Program-made: the position numbers and the translations under genes
NCBI RefSeq assembly: GCF_003254565.1
Contig: NZ_QJRI01000175.1
Location: 186,001-250,000, forward strand
DNA from: Flavobacterium nitrogenifigens
Lineage (GTDB): Bacteria; Bacteroidota; Bacteroidia; Flavobacteriales; Flavobacteriaceae
Length of the DNA: 64,000 bases
Direction: 5' to 3'
In this document: positions 36,869 through 46,800 of the stretch, piece after piece
How positions within the stretch are numbered: the stretch's first letter is position 1
Layout of the letters: each line of letters begins with the position of its first letter
Notes under the pieces: generated by a model
Told to the model about the DNA's origin: nothing
The model's input: the letters and a program-made list of their open reading frames with translations, nothing else
The model's database searches: none

Positions 36869-37801
36869 TCATGATTCTGCTAAAGGATTTCTTTGCGCTC
36901 TAATGACAAAGAAAAGCCCAATAATGATAAATGGAATACTTAGCCACTGTCCTGTTGAAAATAAGCCTAATTCGCTCTCAAAACCACCTTGGCTTTCTTT
37001 TACAAACTCTACGATGAAACGTACAACAAATAAAAGCACTAAAAACAATCCGAATAAAAGTCCAGATTTAAGTCTAGCGTTTGTTTTCCAATATAAAAAG
37101 TATAAAATAGCAAAAACAAAAACATAACAGATCGCTTCGTAAAGCTGAGTAGGATGTCTTGAAGGCACTTCAGCTAATATGTTTGCGAATCTTGGATCTG
37201 AAGCTATTGCATTATAAGCTTCTTTTGGATCTGCAATACCTGTTTTTTGTACTGCTTCGGCTTTGCTGAATGTGTCATGAAGGAAACGGATTCCGAATGC
37301 AGAGTCAGTTTCGTTTCCGATAATTTCTGAGTTGAAGAAATTCCCTAAACGAACAAAAATAGCACCGCTCGCCACTGGAATTACAACACGGTCCAAAATC
37401 CATAATAATGGACGTTTCAAGATTTTTTTACTGTAGTAATACATTGCAACAATGATTGCAATAGCAGCACCATGACTTGCTAATCCTTGGAAACCTGTAA
37501 ACTGGAATTCTGGCTCAAATTTAAATGGTAAGAAAATTTCAAGTAAATGATTTCTGAAGTATTCCCAATCGTAAAAGAAAACATGACCTAGACGTGCGCC
37601 TATTAAAGTGGCTAAAACCGTCCAAACAAATAGAGAATCTAGTTTTTCAATCGATTCGTTTTCTCTTTCGAACATTTTTTTCATTAGGAACCATCCTAAA
37701 CCAAAAGCAATTACAAACATTAAGCTGTAATAGCGAATCATAAAAAATCCTAAGTTGATTCCCTCAGAAGGATTCCAAACTAAATTTAAGGCGTGTGTCA
37801 T
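36869..37801 (-). CDS. lgt: Prolipoprotein diacylglyceryl transferase
   Basis: 310 residues with seven hydrophobic segments. The family signature (RxGNFxNxExxG) reads VRLGNFFNSEIIGNETD near 150-166, the conserved His-Gly motif is LASHGAAIAI near 107-116, and PTQLYEAICY follows later. Lgt transfers diacylglycerol from phosphatidylglycerol to the Cys of prolipoproteins, the first step of lipoprotein maturation in the inner membrane. The window codes several lipoproteins that would depend on it (50590, 54807). An insert between GIRFLHD and RHPTQLYE is longer than in E. coli. The yidD gene follows 65 bases downstream. Confidence 0.96.
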   Translation of the reverse strand: MTHALNLVWNPSEGINLGFFMIRYYSLMFVIAFGLGWFLMKKMFERENESIEKLDSLFVWTVLATLIGARLGHVFFYDWEYFRNHLLEIFLPFKFEPEFQFTGFQGLASHGAAIAIIVAMYYYSKKILKRPLLWILDRVVIPVASGAIFVRLGNFFNSEIIGNETDSAFGIRFLHDTFSKAEAVQKTGIADPKEAYNAIASDPRFANILAEVPSRHPTQLYEAICYVFVFAILYFLYWKTNARLKSGLLFGLFLVLLFVVRFIVEFVKESQGGFESELGLFSTGQWLSIPFIIIGLFFVIRAQRNPLAES

Positions 37802-37865
37802 GTATAAATGTTTTTATATAGCTGTAAAAATAAATATTTAATGTAAAGTACCGCTTTCTAAAAAG

Positions 37866-38114
37866 TTAATGTTTGTGGTTGCATTTCTTTTCTGGTACAG
37901 GATCATAGCCGCTTCTTCCCCAAGGATGACAGCTTAAGATGCGTTTGATGCCTAAAAATCCACCATAAAACAATCCGTGAATTTGCAATGCCTGAATCAT
38001 GTAAGTGGAACAAGTTGGTTCAAATCTACAGGCGGCAGGTGTAAAGGGTGAGATGGCAGTCTGATAAAAACGGACTAACAATACAAAGGGATATATCAGA
38101 ATTTTTGAAAACAT
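37866..38114 (-). CDS. yidD: Membrane protein insertion efficiency factor YidD
   Basis: 82 residues from the ATG at 38114; the frame stays open 20 codons further, but that stretch lies in repeat sequence. [19 protein letters not shown], then [17 protein letters not shown] with two of the three conserved Cys, [23 protein letters not shown] with the third, match the family from end to end. YidD assists YidC-dependent insertion of inner-membrane proteins. It normally neighbours rnpA and yidC but here follows cysS and precedes lgt. Confidence 0.93.
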   Translation of the reverse strand: MFSKILIYPFVLLVRFYQTAISPFTPAACRFEPTCSTYMIQALQIHGLFYGGFLGIKRILSCHPWGRSGYDPVPEKKCNHKH

Positions 38115-38138
38115 ATTTTTTGTATAAGTTAGTTTATA

Positions 38139-38215
38139 GTGGTCAGTGGTCAGTTTTTTAGTAATCAGATTCAAACTTTGAACCGACTGAACACTTAAAA
38201 CTGAACACTGACCAC
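38139..38215. repeat. Inverted repeat between yidD and cysS
   Basis: GTGGTCAGTGGTCAGTTTT at 38139-38157 matches the reverse complement of 38197-38215 in 18 of 19 positions. The left arm itself is a direct repeat of GTGGTCA. The loop holds a smaller stem (TTCAAACTTTGAA, 38170-38182). The element fills almost the whole gap and may end the cysS transcript. Confidence 0.7.
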
Positions 38216-38219
38216 TTTT

Positions 38220-39701
38220 TTATTGAATGCTAAAAGTAGTTCCTTCTTTTCCGTCTTTAAGCTGAATTCCTAAAGCGATTAACTGATCGCGAATTTGGTC
38301 AGAAAGAGCAAAGTTTTTATCTGCTCTGGCTTGATTTCTCATTTCGATAAGCATGTTTACCACACCATCAAGTTTGTCGCTATCGCCATCGGCAGCTTTA
38401 TCGTCATTAAGTCCTAAAACGTCATAAACAAAAGCGTTTACCGCTGCTTTGAAATCGGCTAAATCTTCAGCAGAAATCGTTTCTTTGCCATCTTTTAGTA
38501 AATTGATATAACGAACGGCTTCAAACAACTGCGCAATTAAAATTGGTGTGTTGAAATCATCATTCATTGCATCATAGCAAAGCTGTTTCCAAGCGGCAAA
38601 ATCTATCGAGCTCGAATTTCCTGCCGTAATATTTGGTAAAGCATCAAGTGCTTCCATTAATCTTTTATATCCTTTTTCAGCAGCAACAATAGCATCGTCA
38701 GAGAAGTCTAGGATACTTCTATAGTGCGCTTGAAGCATGAAAAAACGAGTTACAGAAGCAGAAAATGGTTTACTTAATATGTTGTTGTCTCCACTAAGAA
38801 TTTCGCCTGGAAGAATGTTATTTCCAGTCGATTTTGCCATTTTCTTTCCGTTTAAGGTAAGCATGTTAGCGTGCATCCAGTAATTTACTGGCGCTTGACC
38901 TGTGCAAGCTTCATTTTGAGCAATTTCACATTCGTGATGAGGGAATTTTAAATCCATTCCACCTCCGTGAATGTCAAAATGATTGCCAAGATATTTGGTG
39001 CTCATTGCAGTACACTCTAAGTGCCATCCTGGGAAACCATCGCTCCAAGGTGAAGGCCATCTCATGATATGTTCTGGTTCAGCTTTTTTCCAAAGTGCAA
39101 AATCTTGCGGATTTCTCTTGTCCGACTGTCCGTCAAGATCGCGCGTGTTAGCCAACATATCATCGATATTTCTACCACTTAAGATACCGTAATTATTAGT
39201 CTCGTTATATTTTACAACATCAAAATATACCGATCCGTTAGCTACATAAGCGATGCCTTTGTCGATGATTTTTTTGATGATTTCAATTTGCTCAATAATA
39301 TGTCCTGTTGCTGTAGGCTCAATGCTTGGAGGCAAAAAGTTGAAAGCTTTTAGGATGTTATGGAAATCTACAGTGTAACGCTGTACTACTTCCATAGGTT
39401 CTAACTGCTCCAAACGTGCTTTTTTGGCAATTTTATCTTCACCTTCATCCACATCATCTACAATATGTCCAACATCAGTAATATTTCGAACATAACGAAC
39501 TTTATAATCTAAATGCAGAAAATATCTGAAGATCACGTCAAAAGACATAAAAGTTCTCACGTTTCCTAAGTGAACATTACTATATACGGTAGGTCCACAA
39601 ACATACATTCCAACGTTTCCTTCATGGATTGGTTTGAAATCTTCTTTTTCGCCAGAAAGCGAATTGTATATTTTTAAAGGCTGACTTGTATATAAAGGCA
39701 T
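38220..39701 (-). CDS. cysS: Cysteinyl-tRNA synthetase
   Basis: 493 residues. The class I signature is [13 protein letters not shown] near 33-45 (HLGN as the HIGH box), preceded by the zinc-binding Cys in [22 protein letters not shown] near 250 supplies other zinc ligands, and KKMAKSTGN is the KMSKS loop. The C-terminal helical domain includes the anticodon-binding region ending in [21 protein letters not shown]. It charges tRNA-Cys. It is on the minus strand after folE and the four-helix-bundle gene. Confidence 0.97.
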   Translation of the reverse strand: MPLYTSQPLKIYNSLSGEKEDFKPIHEGNVGMYVCGPTVYSNVHLGNVRTFMSFDVIFRYFLHLDYKVRYVRNITDVGHIVDDVDEGEDKIAKKARLEQLEPMEVVQRYTVDFHNILKAFNFLPPSIEPTATGHIIEQIEIIKKIIDKGIAYVANGSVYFDVVKYNETNNYGILSGRNIDDMLANTRDLDGQSDKRNPQDFALWKKAEPEHIMRWPSPWSDGFPGWHLECTAMSTKYLGNHFDIHGGGMDLKFPHHECEIAQNEACTGQAPVNYWMHANMLTLNGKKMAKSTGNNILPGEILSGDNNILSKPFSASVTRFFMLQAHYRSILDFSDDAIVAAEKGYKRLMEALDALPNITAGNSSSIDFAAWKQLCYDAMNDDFNTPILIAQLFEAVRYINLLKDGKETISAEDLADFKAAVNAFVYDVLGLNDDKAADGDSDKLDGVVNMLIEMRNQARADKNFALSDQIRDQLIALGIQLKDGKEGTTFSIQ

Positions 39702-39710
39702 ATTTTTTAA

Positions 39711-39740
39711 TGTTTGTTGTTTATTGTTTTTGGTTTATTG
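39711..39740. repeat. Left flank repeat of the four-helix bundle gene
   Basis: A low-complexity sequence built from TGTTTATTG-type units (TTTGTTGTTTATTGTTTTT...). A related sequence in inverted orientation lies at 40153-40182, on the other side of the gene. Low complexity makes the relation suggestive only. Confidence 0.4.
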
Positions 39741-39757
39741 TTTTGGAGTGAAATTGT

Positions 39758-40147
39758 TTATTTGAATTTTAGCCCTTTGATTTCACATTTGTTTAAGTAG
39801 TTCATCATTGCCCCAATTTTGTTTTTAACAAGTTCAACCTTTTCATTCAGTTTTAAATGTTGTTCCTGATTAATCAGTTTTTTATCAAAAGCTCTATAAG
39901 ATTGAGATTTTACTTCGCCAGCAGAACCTTTTGCAATACTTAAAAAATTAATAAATTCTCGATTGCCATTTCTTTCAAAGCCCTCTGCGATATTATCCAT
40001 TATTGAACCAGAACTTCTATCAATTTGATCTCTTAGCGAATAGTTTGTTTTTAAGTTTGTATTTTGAATTAGAAATTCAATTTGAAGACAGATTTCTCGA
40101 GCTAACCTCCAAATTTCTAAATCTTCAAACTTCTCTATTTTCGCCAT
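39758..40147 (-). CDS. Four-helix bundle protein (S23 / 23S rRNA intervening-sequence protein family)
   Basis: 129 residues, entirely helical. The family signature LRDQIDRSSGSIMDNIAEGFERNGNREFINFLSIAKGSAGEVKSQ spans about residues 43-88. Members were first noticed within intervening sequences of bacterial 23S rRNA, and relatives (avd) assist retroelement diversification; most are isolated genes of unknown role, often sitting between unrelated housekeeping genes. Here it lies between cysS and folE with similar T- or A-rich sequences on each side in inverted orientation. The family's habit of scattering suggests a mobile or selfish history. Confidence 0.9.
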   Translation of the reverse strand: MAKIEKFEDLEIWRLAREICLQIEFLIQNTNLKTNYSLRDQIDRSSGSIMDNIAEGFERNGNREFINFLSIAKGSAGEVKSQSYRAFDKKLINQEQHLKLNEKVELVKNKIGAMMNYLNKCEIKGLKFK

Positions 40148-40152
40148 AAAAA

Positions 40153-40182
40153 CAACAAACTATAAACAAAAAACAATAAACA
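40153..40182. repeat. Right flank repeat of the four-helix bundle gene
   Basis: CAACAAACTATAAACAAA and the following bases are an approximate reverse complement of the TGTTTATTG-type text at 39711-39740. It fills the 37-base gap to folE. Confidence 0.4.
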
Positions 40183-40184
40183 TT

Positions 40185-40856
40185 TTAGAATTGAGTGTCT
40201 AGCTTAATATAATCTAAAAATTCTCTCTTCGTTTGAGCGTCTTTGAATTTTCCTCCGAACTCAGAAGTTACTGTACTGCTTTCGATATCTTTAATTCCGC
40301 GAGAGTTTACGCAAAGGTGTTTAGCATCGATAACGCAAGCAACATCTTCTGTTCCTAAAGCTTTTTGAAGTTCTTGAACAATCTGCATCGTTAGGCGCTC
40401 TTGTACTTGAGGTCTTTTTGCATAATACTCAACGATACGGTTCATTTTTGATAAACCAATCACACGTCCGCTTGAGATATAAGCAACGTGAGCACGCCCG
40501 ATAATTGGCAGTAAATGGTGTTCGCAAGTAGAATAAACTGTGATGTTTTTTTCTACAAGCATTTCGCCATATTTGTAATTATTGTCAAAAGTTGAAGCTT
40601 TTGGCTGTTTTGCAGGGTTAAGACCTCCAAAAATTTCTTTGACAAACATTTTTGCAACTCGATTTGGAGTTCCTTTAATGCTGTCATCTGTCAAATCCAT
40701 TCCTAGAGTTTGTAGAATGTTTTCAACATCTTTTTTAATTTTTTCTATTTTTTCTTCATCAGTGATGTCAAAAGCATCCGCTCTTAGAGGGTTTTTTGCA
40801 TTACTGCTGAAATGATTATCTCCTATTTCGTCTAAAAATTCTTCGTTGTTTATCAT
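40185..40856 (-). CDS. folE: GTP cyclohydrolase I
   Basis: 223 residues. TPNRVAKMFVKEIFGGL, then STCEHHLLPIIGRAHVAYIS with the zinc-binding Cys and His pair, SSGRVIGLSKMNRIVEYYAKRPQVQERLT and the end SRGIKDIESSTVTSEFGG are all canonical; the second zinc Cys is in AKHLCVNSRG. The enzyme converts GTP to dihydroneopterin triphosphate, the first step towards folate and pterins. The N-terminal 25 residues are acidic and variable. There is no riboswitch-like structure in the 200-base region upstream. Confidence 0.97.
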   Translation of the reverse strand: MINNEEFLDEIGDNHFSSNAKNPLRADAFDITDEEKIEKIKKDVENILQTLGMDLTDDSIKGTPNRVAKMFVKEIFGGLNPAKQPKASTFDNNYKYGEMLVEKNITVYSTCEHHLLPIIGRAHVAYISSGRVIGLSKMNRIVEYYAKRPQVQERLTMQIVQELQKALGTEDVACVIDAKHLCVNSRGIKDIESSTVTSEFGGKFKDAQTKREFLDYIKLDTQF

Positions 40857-41060
40857 TAAAAACTACTATTAGTATGTGTATTCCTCATTTAAGGCGGTAA
40901 AGATAATTAATAAATAGGAAACCTTTTCTATGGTTTTTAGGATTTAATTACTCCTTTTTGGATATAATTTAAATTTTGAAGAGAAATACTGTTATTAAAA
41001 ACAAAAAAGACAACAACGAAAAACGCTATTGTCTTTTTAAAGTGTGTTATAATGAATTGA

Positions 41061-42257
41061 TTATCTGTTGTTGTAAACCAATAAAGCTTCCTTTAAAATG
41101 TTTACGGCTGTAATCAAATCTTTTTTGTTTAAAACATAAGCAATACGAACCTGATTTAATCCCATTCCAGGTGTCGAATAGAAACCTTTTGCCGGAGCAA
41201 TCATTACGGTTTCGCCATTCAAATCATAACTTTCAAGAAGCCATTGTGCAAAATCATCCGAATCTTCTATAGGAAGTTCAGCAATGCAATAAAAAGCACC
41301 TTTTGGTTTTGTTACAATAACACCATCAATCTTGTTTAATTCAGTGATTAAAGTATTGCGACGATCTTTATATTCACCGATTACTTCGTCAAAATAACTT
41401 TGAGGTGTGTCTATTGCAGCTTCGCAAGCAATTTGCTCAATTGTTGGCGGACTCAAACGTGCTTGAGCAAACTTCATTACAGTTGCTAAGACATCTTTGT
41501 TTTTAGTTACCAAACAGCCAATTCTTGCTCCGCACATGCTGTAGCGTTTAGAAACAGAATCGACCATGATAACATTTTGCTGTACATCTTCTAAATTCAT
41601 TACAGAAAAATGCACGTCGTCACCATCGTATAAAAACTCACGATACACTTCATCAGCGATTAAGTATAAATCGTGTTTTTTTATTAAATGCGCCAACTGT
41701 TTAATTTCGGCTTCAGAGTATAAGTATCCAGTCGGATTTCCAGGGTTGCAAATCAGAATGGCTTTTGTTCTTGGTGTTATTAGTTTTTCGACTTCGTCAA
41801 TACTAGGCAAAGCAAACCCAGTCTCAATAGTAGAAACAAGAGGCACTACAGTTGCACTTGTAGAAGAAGCAAACGCGTGATAATTAGCATAAAAAGGTTC
41901 CGGGATAATGATTTCATCTCCAGGATCTGTAATTGTGGCCAGTGCAAAAAGTAAGGCTTCAGAACCACCAGTAGTTACAATGATGTCTTCTGTGTTAACG
42001 TTTACATTTTGGCGCTGGTAAAAATGAGCTAATTTTTTTCTATAGCTTTCATATCCGGCAGACGGACTGTATTCTATAATACTCAAATCAATATTTTTTA
42101 CCGCCTCGATGGCCACTTCCGGTGTCTTGATATCCGGTTGACCAATGTTTAAGTGATACACCTTGTGTCCTTTTTTCTTTGCTAAATCAGCAAAAGGAGC
42201 CAGCTTGCGTATCGGAGATTCGGGCATGTTTTTTCCCTTGAGTGAAATTGTCGGCAT
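41061..42257 (-). CDS. Class I/II pyridoxal-phosphate aminotransferase (aspartate aminotransferase-like)
   Basis: 398 residues. VYHLNIGQPDIKTPEVAIEA at the N-terminus, VTTGGSEALLFAL, ICNPGNPTGYLYSEAEI near 180, LIADEVYREFLYDG and the Schiff-base lysine in MVDSVSKRYSMCGARIGCLV are all present, with the carboxylate-binding Arg in NQVRIAYVL. This pattern is of AspC/PatA-like aminotransferases, with alpha-keto acids as substrates; exact amino-acid preference cannot be read. The 122-base gap to the divergent protease gene holds a 12-bp palindrome TGCAAATTTGCA (42276-42287), 19 bases before the start. It stands alone. Confidence 0.92.
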   Translation of the reverse strand: MPTISLKGKNMPESPIRKLAPFADLAKKKGHKVYHLNIGQPDIKTPEVAIEAVKNIDLSIIEYSPSAGYESYRKKLAHFYQRQNVNVNTEDIIVTTGGSEALLFALATITDPGDEIIIPEPFYANYHAFASSTSATVVPLVSTIETGFALPSIDEVEKLITPRTKAILICNPGNPTGYLYSEAEIKQLAHLIKKHDLYLIADEVYREFLYDGDDVHFSVMNLEDVQQNVIMVDSVSKRYSMCGARIGCLVTKNKDVLATVMKFAQARLSPPTIEQIACEAAIDTPQSYFDEVIGEYKDRRNTLITELNKIDGVIVTKPKGAFYCIAELPIEDSDDFAQWLLESYDLNGETVMIAPAKGFYSTPGMGLNQVRIAYVLNKKDLITAVNILKEALLVYNNR

Positions 42258-42380
42258 GAGTATAAATTATTGAAGTGCAAATTTGCATTTTTTTTTCCAA
42301 TTTAACGTAAACAATACAAGGACTTACGAAAATGTAACAATAATAAATATATTTACTAATTTTATAATAAAATATTGTCA

Positions 42381-43706
42381 ATGAAAAAATATATAGTATT
42401 GTTTTTTGGGTTATTCTTACCTTTTTTGCTTTTCGGGCAAGGCGATTTTTTATTGGAAAACAATGCAACAAAGGCCACAATACCTTTTAAATTGATAAAT
42501 AACCTTGTTTTTATTCCTATAAAAGTAAACGGAGTTGAACTAAATTTCCTCCTAGATTCTGGAGTTGAAGAGACAATTCTGTTTAGTATGGAAGAGAGGC
42601 AGGAAGTCAGTTTTAATAATGTAGAGAAAATCAAACTTCGCGGTTTAGGGAGTGAAGAAGAAATAGAAGGCTTAAAATCGACAAAAAATATTCTAGAAAC
42701 GCATGGTCTCAAATCAAATGACCACATGGTCTTTATTATTTTAGATCAAAGCTTTAATTTGTCTTCTCATATCGGAATTCCTGTTAACGGAATTATCGGC
42801 CACAAATTCTTTAGAAATAACTATGTTGAAGTCAATTATCAAAAGAAGAAAATAATAGTTCATGCTAAAAGTGATAAATATGAGGAAAAACTAAACAAAC
42901 AGTTTAGGATGATTCCGATAACGGTAGAAAAGGCAAAACCCTATATCATGACAACAGCAACTGTGAATAATGAAGAAATTCCGGCAAAGCTTTTAATTGA
43001 TATTGGAAATAGTGATGCTTTTTGGATTTTTGAAAATGATAAAATTAAACTCCCAAACAAAAACTTTCCAGACTTTTTAGGAAAAGGATTTAGTGGAGAC
43101 ATTGAAGGTCATCGCGCTAAAATTGATAAATTTTCGATTGATGAGTTTGATTTTAAAAAACCAATTGTTTCTTTTCCTGATTCTGCCTCCATTCGAAACG
43201 TGAAGATGGTTCCAGGACGTATTGGATCTGTAGGGGGTGAAGTTTTAAAACGATTTACTTTAGTTTTGGATTATAAAGGGAAAAAGCTGTACCTGAAAAA
43301 AAATAGCAAGTATGGAGAACCCTTCACATATAATAAAAGCGGAATTACGATTCAGCACAACGGACTTCAATGGGTGCAGGAAACCGTACATTTAGAAACC
43401 GTACAAGTTGCTTCTACAATAGATGAATTGCAGGAAAAAGATAAAAACAATAATAATTTTAAATATAAATTTGCCCTTAAACCTATATATGAAATAGTAA
43501 ATGTGCGTAAGAATTCTGCAGCCGAAAAATGTGGACTGCGCAAAGGGGATATTGTTGTCAGTATTAATAATACACAACCATATAGATATAGTCTTCAGCA
43601 AATTAATAACCTTTTAAAATCGGAAGATGATATTTGGGTTAATATCGAAGTAGAACGAAATAGTTTGGTGCTTAAATTTAGATTTAAGCTAGAAGATGAA
43701 TTGTAA
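42381..43706 (+). CDS. Secreted retropepsin-like aspartic protease with PDZ domain
   Basis: 441 residues from the ATG at 42381, with a signal peptide (KKYIVLFFGLFLPFLLFGQ). Two aspartic protease-type half domains are visible: GVELNFLLDSGVEETILF (about 54-71, DSG) and IPAKLLIDIGNSDAFW (about 203-218, DIG in place of DSG or DTG). IGHKFFRNNYVEVNYQKKKI and VLDYKGKKLYL are the closing strands of each half. The C-terminus holds a PDZ domain (IVNVRKNSAAEKCGLRKGDIVVSINNTQPYRYSL). A monomeric two-lobed periplasmic protease is predicted; the replaced Ser/Thr in the second motif may lower activity. Confidence 0.85.
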   Translation: MKKYIVLFFGLFLPFLLFGQGDFLLENNATKATIPFKLINNLVFIPIKVNGVELNFLLDSGVEETILFSMEERQEVSFNNVEKIKLRGLGSEEEIEGLKSTKNILETHGLKSNDHMVFIILDQSFNLSSHIGIPVNGIIGHKFFRNNYVEVNYQKKKIIVHAKSDKYEEKLNKQFRMIPITVEKAKPYIMTTATVNNEEIPAKLLIDIGNSDAFWIFENDKIKLPNKNFPDFLGKGFSGDIEGHRAKIDKFSIDEFDFKKPIVSFPDSASIRNVKMVPGRIGSVGGEVLKRFTLVLDYKGKKLYLKKNSKYGEPFTYNKSGITIQHNGLQWVQETVHLETVQVASTIDELQEKDKNNNNFKYKFALKPIYEIVNVRKNSAAEKCGLRKGDIVVSINNTQPYRYSLQQINNLLKSEDDIWVNIEVERNSLVLKFRFKLEDEL

Positions 43707-43854
43707 AAAGCATTGAAAGTCATTTTTTCAATTTATTGCAAAACCCTGTTTTATACTGCTGTATTGTGGAAATGTGCTTTTTTTGTGAAAATTAGTTTAC
43801 TAAAAATTAGTTTTTTTGTTGAATATTTTCTTATGTTTAGCGAAAATTTAATCT

Positions 43855-46800
43855 ATGGCAAAAAACTACATTAGCTACCACCATTTTGTATTGTTTTTTA
43901 TTTTTTTTACCCTCATTTCTTCAAAATTAACTGCACAATGTGCTGGTGACGATAATACAAATGAATTGATTTGTGATGTTTCTAATCCAATTTATCAATC
44001 TGTAAATTTATTTTCTTTATTAGAAGGTTCCCCAGTTCCTGGCGGGACATGGACCGATGATAATAATTTGAAAGGTTTAGATCCGGCTACAGGTATTTTG
44101 AGTCCCAAGCTTATTGTCGAAGGAGGTACTTATCATTATACCTATACGGCTCCCACTACTTCAGGATGCGTAGATGATAAAGCAGTGGTGACAATTACAA
44201 TAGGGGCTTATGCCGGTGTGGGGTCACAGGCAACGGTTTGTAATAAAGCACGTGTCTTCAATCTTTTTACAGCATTTGACAGTAATGCAATGGGGCCGCA
44301 TGATAATGGAACATTTACAAATACTATTACAGGACAAGTAGTAAGATCTGTAATAGATATTTCAGATATAGATCAAAAAACTACACTTTACTTTACCTAT
44401 ACTGTACCAGCAGTATTAGATTGTTCTCCAACTGAAAAGTCAACTAATATAGTTGTGACAGTTCTAAGGGCCCCAAAAGCAGGAACGCCAGCAGATTTAG
44501 CGCTTTGTGGAACTACCGATTTGGGCTCTTATACCAATTTAGACCTGTTTGATCGGCTTACTGACTATGATAGTGGCGGTACCTGGACAGGAACTGGACT
44601 AACTTCTAGTACAGATCACAATATTAATCTTCAAGAACTGTTCGATACTAACGGGCCCGGTGAATATATCTATAACTATACCGTATTAGCAGTTCCTGAT
44701 AATAATATATGTAAAGATGAAACATCTTCTGTTATAATTACTCTTGAAGAAAGACTTGATTTTACAGGGGCAACAGTTGTTGTTAGTAAAGATATTTGTG
44801 CATCGCAAATCGCGACAGCTACATATTCAGGAAAAATTACCCAAGGACCTGATAGTATTCCAAATGGATTATACCGTGTTACTTATAGTATTGTAGGGCC
44901 AAGAGGGTCTGTATCACAAAACATAGTTACAGGTTTTAGCAATGGAGTGCTTGACTTTCCCATTAGTTCATCTTATTTTGGACAGGTAGGTGAATATACT
45001 ATTACTATTACGGATATTGATTATTTAGCGAGTAAAAATTCTTGTACTGATATCTTTAGCCCTTTTTCAGATACTTTAACGATTTTTCCTTTACCTGATT
45101 TAACTAATGCAGTGTCAACAGCTACTTCTGTTTGTCAAAATGAGAATGCATTAATTGAAATTACAGCACCTCAATTAGCTGATGGAAGTTATCGAATCAC
45201 ATATAGTATTTATGGAGACAATTTGACTAGTGGACAAACGGCAGTAATACAAGCTGTAGGAGGAAAAGCGTCTTTTACTGTTCCAGGAAGTTTAAATGTA
45301 AACAGCGGATTATCTGTTGTTACAATTACAAATATTGTAAATATCACAAATCCTTCGCCACAATGTGGTATTGCTGCAAATCTTGCAGGAAATCTAATTA
45401 TTAATCCATTGCCAAATGCTGCGACAGTAAAAGTAGCAGTAAATGATTTCTGTTTGAATACTCCTGTTCCTGCTTTGATTTCTGGTTTAGGGAGTTTAAC
45501 GAATGTTAGCATTACATATTCGTTGTCAGAGAGTAATTCTTCTGCTGTGCAAACAATAGCTGGAGCGGTTACAGGTGGGAGACTAGATTTTACTATTCCT
45601 GCCGGATTGCTTTTAAATAGTGGAGCAACCAAAATCACATTGTTAAATTTAACCAATACCGTTACAAATTGTGATGTAGATTTAATTAATGTAATGGATG
45701 ATTTTATGATAAATCCAATACCGGATGCACCTATTGCCCAAGATATGGAATTTTGTAAATCTGATAACGCAACAGCTGCTGATCTTGTTCCGAGTGGGGC
45801 AGAGTATAAATGGTATAATTCTGCAACGCTAACAACACCTCTTGCGGCCAATTATGTTTTAAAAGCAGAAGATTATTATGTTACAGAAACTTCTGTAGCG
45901 GGCTGTACTTCAGCGCCAACAAAGATTTCAGTAATCATACAGCCATTACCTAATTTAGATAATGCCGTATTAACAGCGGCTCCTATTTGTATAGGTAAGG
46001 AAGCATTAATTGAAGTTACTGCGCCTCAATTGCTTGATGGAGACTATCGAATTGTTTATAATATTAATGGAGATAATGTTGCTACTGGAGAAATTACAGA
46101 AATGGAAGTAACAGCAGGAAAAGCATCTTTTACAATTTCAAGTAATCTAAGTACAAACGCAGGATTATCAGTAATTACGATTGTAAATATTGTAAATGTT
46201 ACATATCCTTTTCCCCAATGTAGCAATACAGCTTTTTTGGCAGGAAATCTAGTTATAAATCCGTTGCCAAATGCTTTAACAGTTAGTGTGGCAGTAAATG
46301 ATTTCTGTTTGAATGATCCAGTTTCTGCTTCGATTTCTGGTTTAGGAAATTTAACAAACGCAAGCATTTCTTATACATTGTCAGAAAGCAATTCTTCTGG
46401 TTTGCAAACGATATCTCAGACTGTAGTTAATGGTAAATTAGATTTTATCATTCCTGCAGGATTACTTTTAAATGCTGGAACAACTAAAATCACATTATTA
46501 AATTTGACCAATACAGCAACAAATTGTGATGTTAATTTAAGCAATGTGACTGATGATTTTATAATAAATCCAATTCCATCTGCACCTGTTGCTCAAAATC
46601 AGAAGTTTTGTAAAATTGATGAAGCAGAAGTTGCAAATTTAGTTCCAAACGGGAATCAGTATAAATGGTATAATTCTCTAACTTCAACAACGCCTCTAGC
46701 TAGTACTTTGGCTTTAGAATCGGGTAATTATTATGTGAGAGAAACTTCTGCTCAAGGCTGTACTTCAGAAGCTACGGCTGTTTTGGTTACTGTAGACGAT

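Noticed and set aside
40857..41060. Possible riboswitch before folE
   Set aside because: Short gap with only AT-rich sequence and no conserved pterin or other aptamer structure that I can recognise.
42276..42287. 12-bp palindrome TGCAAATTTGCA upstream of the aminotransferase
   Set aside because: Could be an operator, but it contains a near -7 element (CAAATTTG) and a single short palindrome is expected by chance in AT-rich DNA.
45210..45851. 213-codon open frame on the minus strand
   Set aside because: Lies fully within the T9SS surface protein gene; its composition mirrors the tandem repeats, and a similar frame occurs in the second repeat copy.
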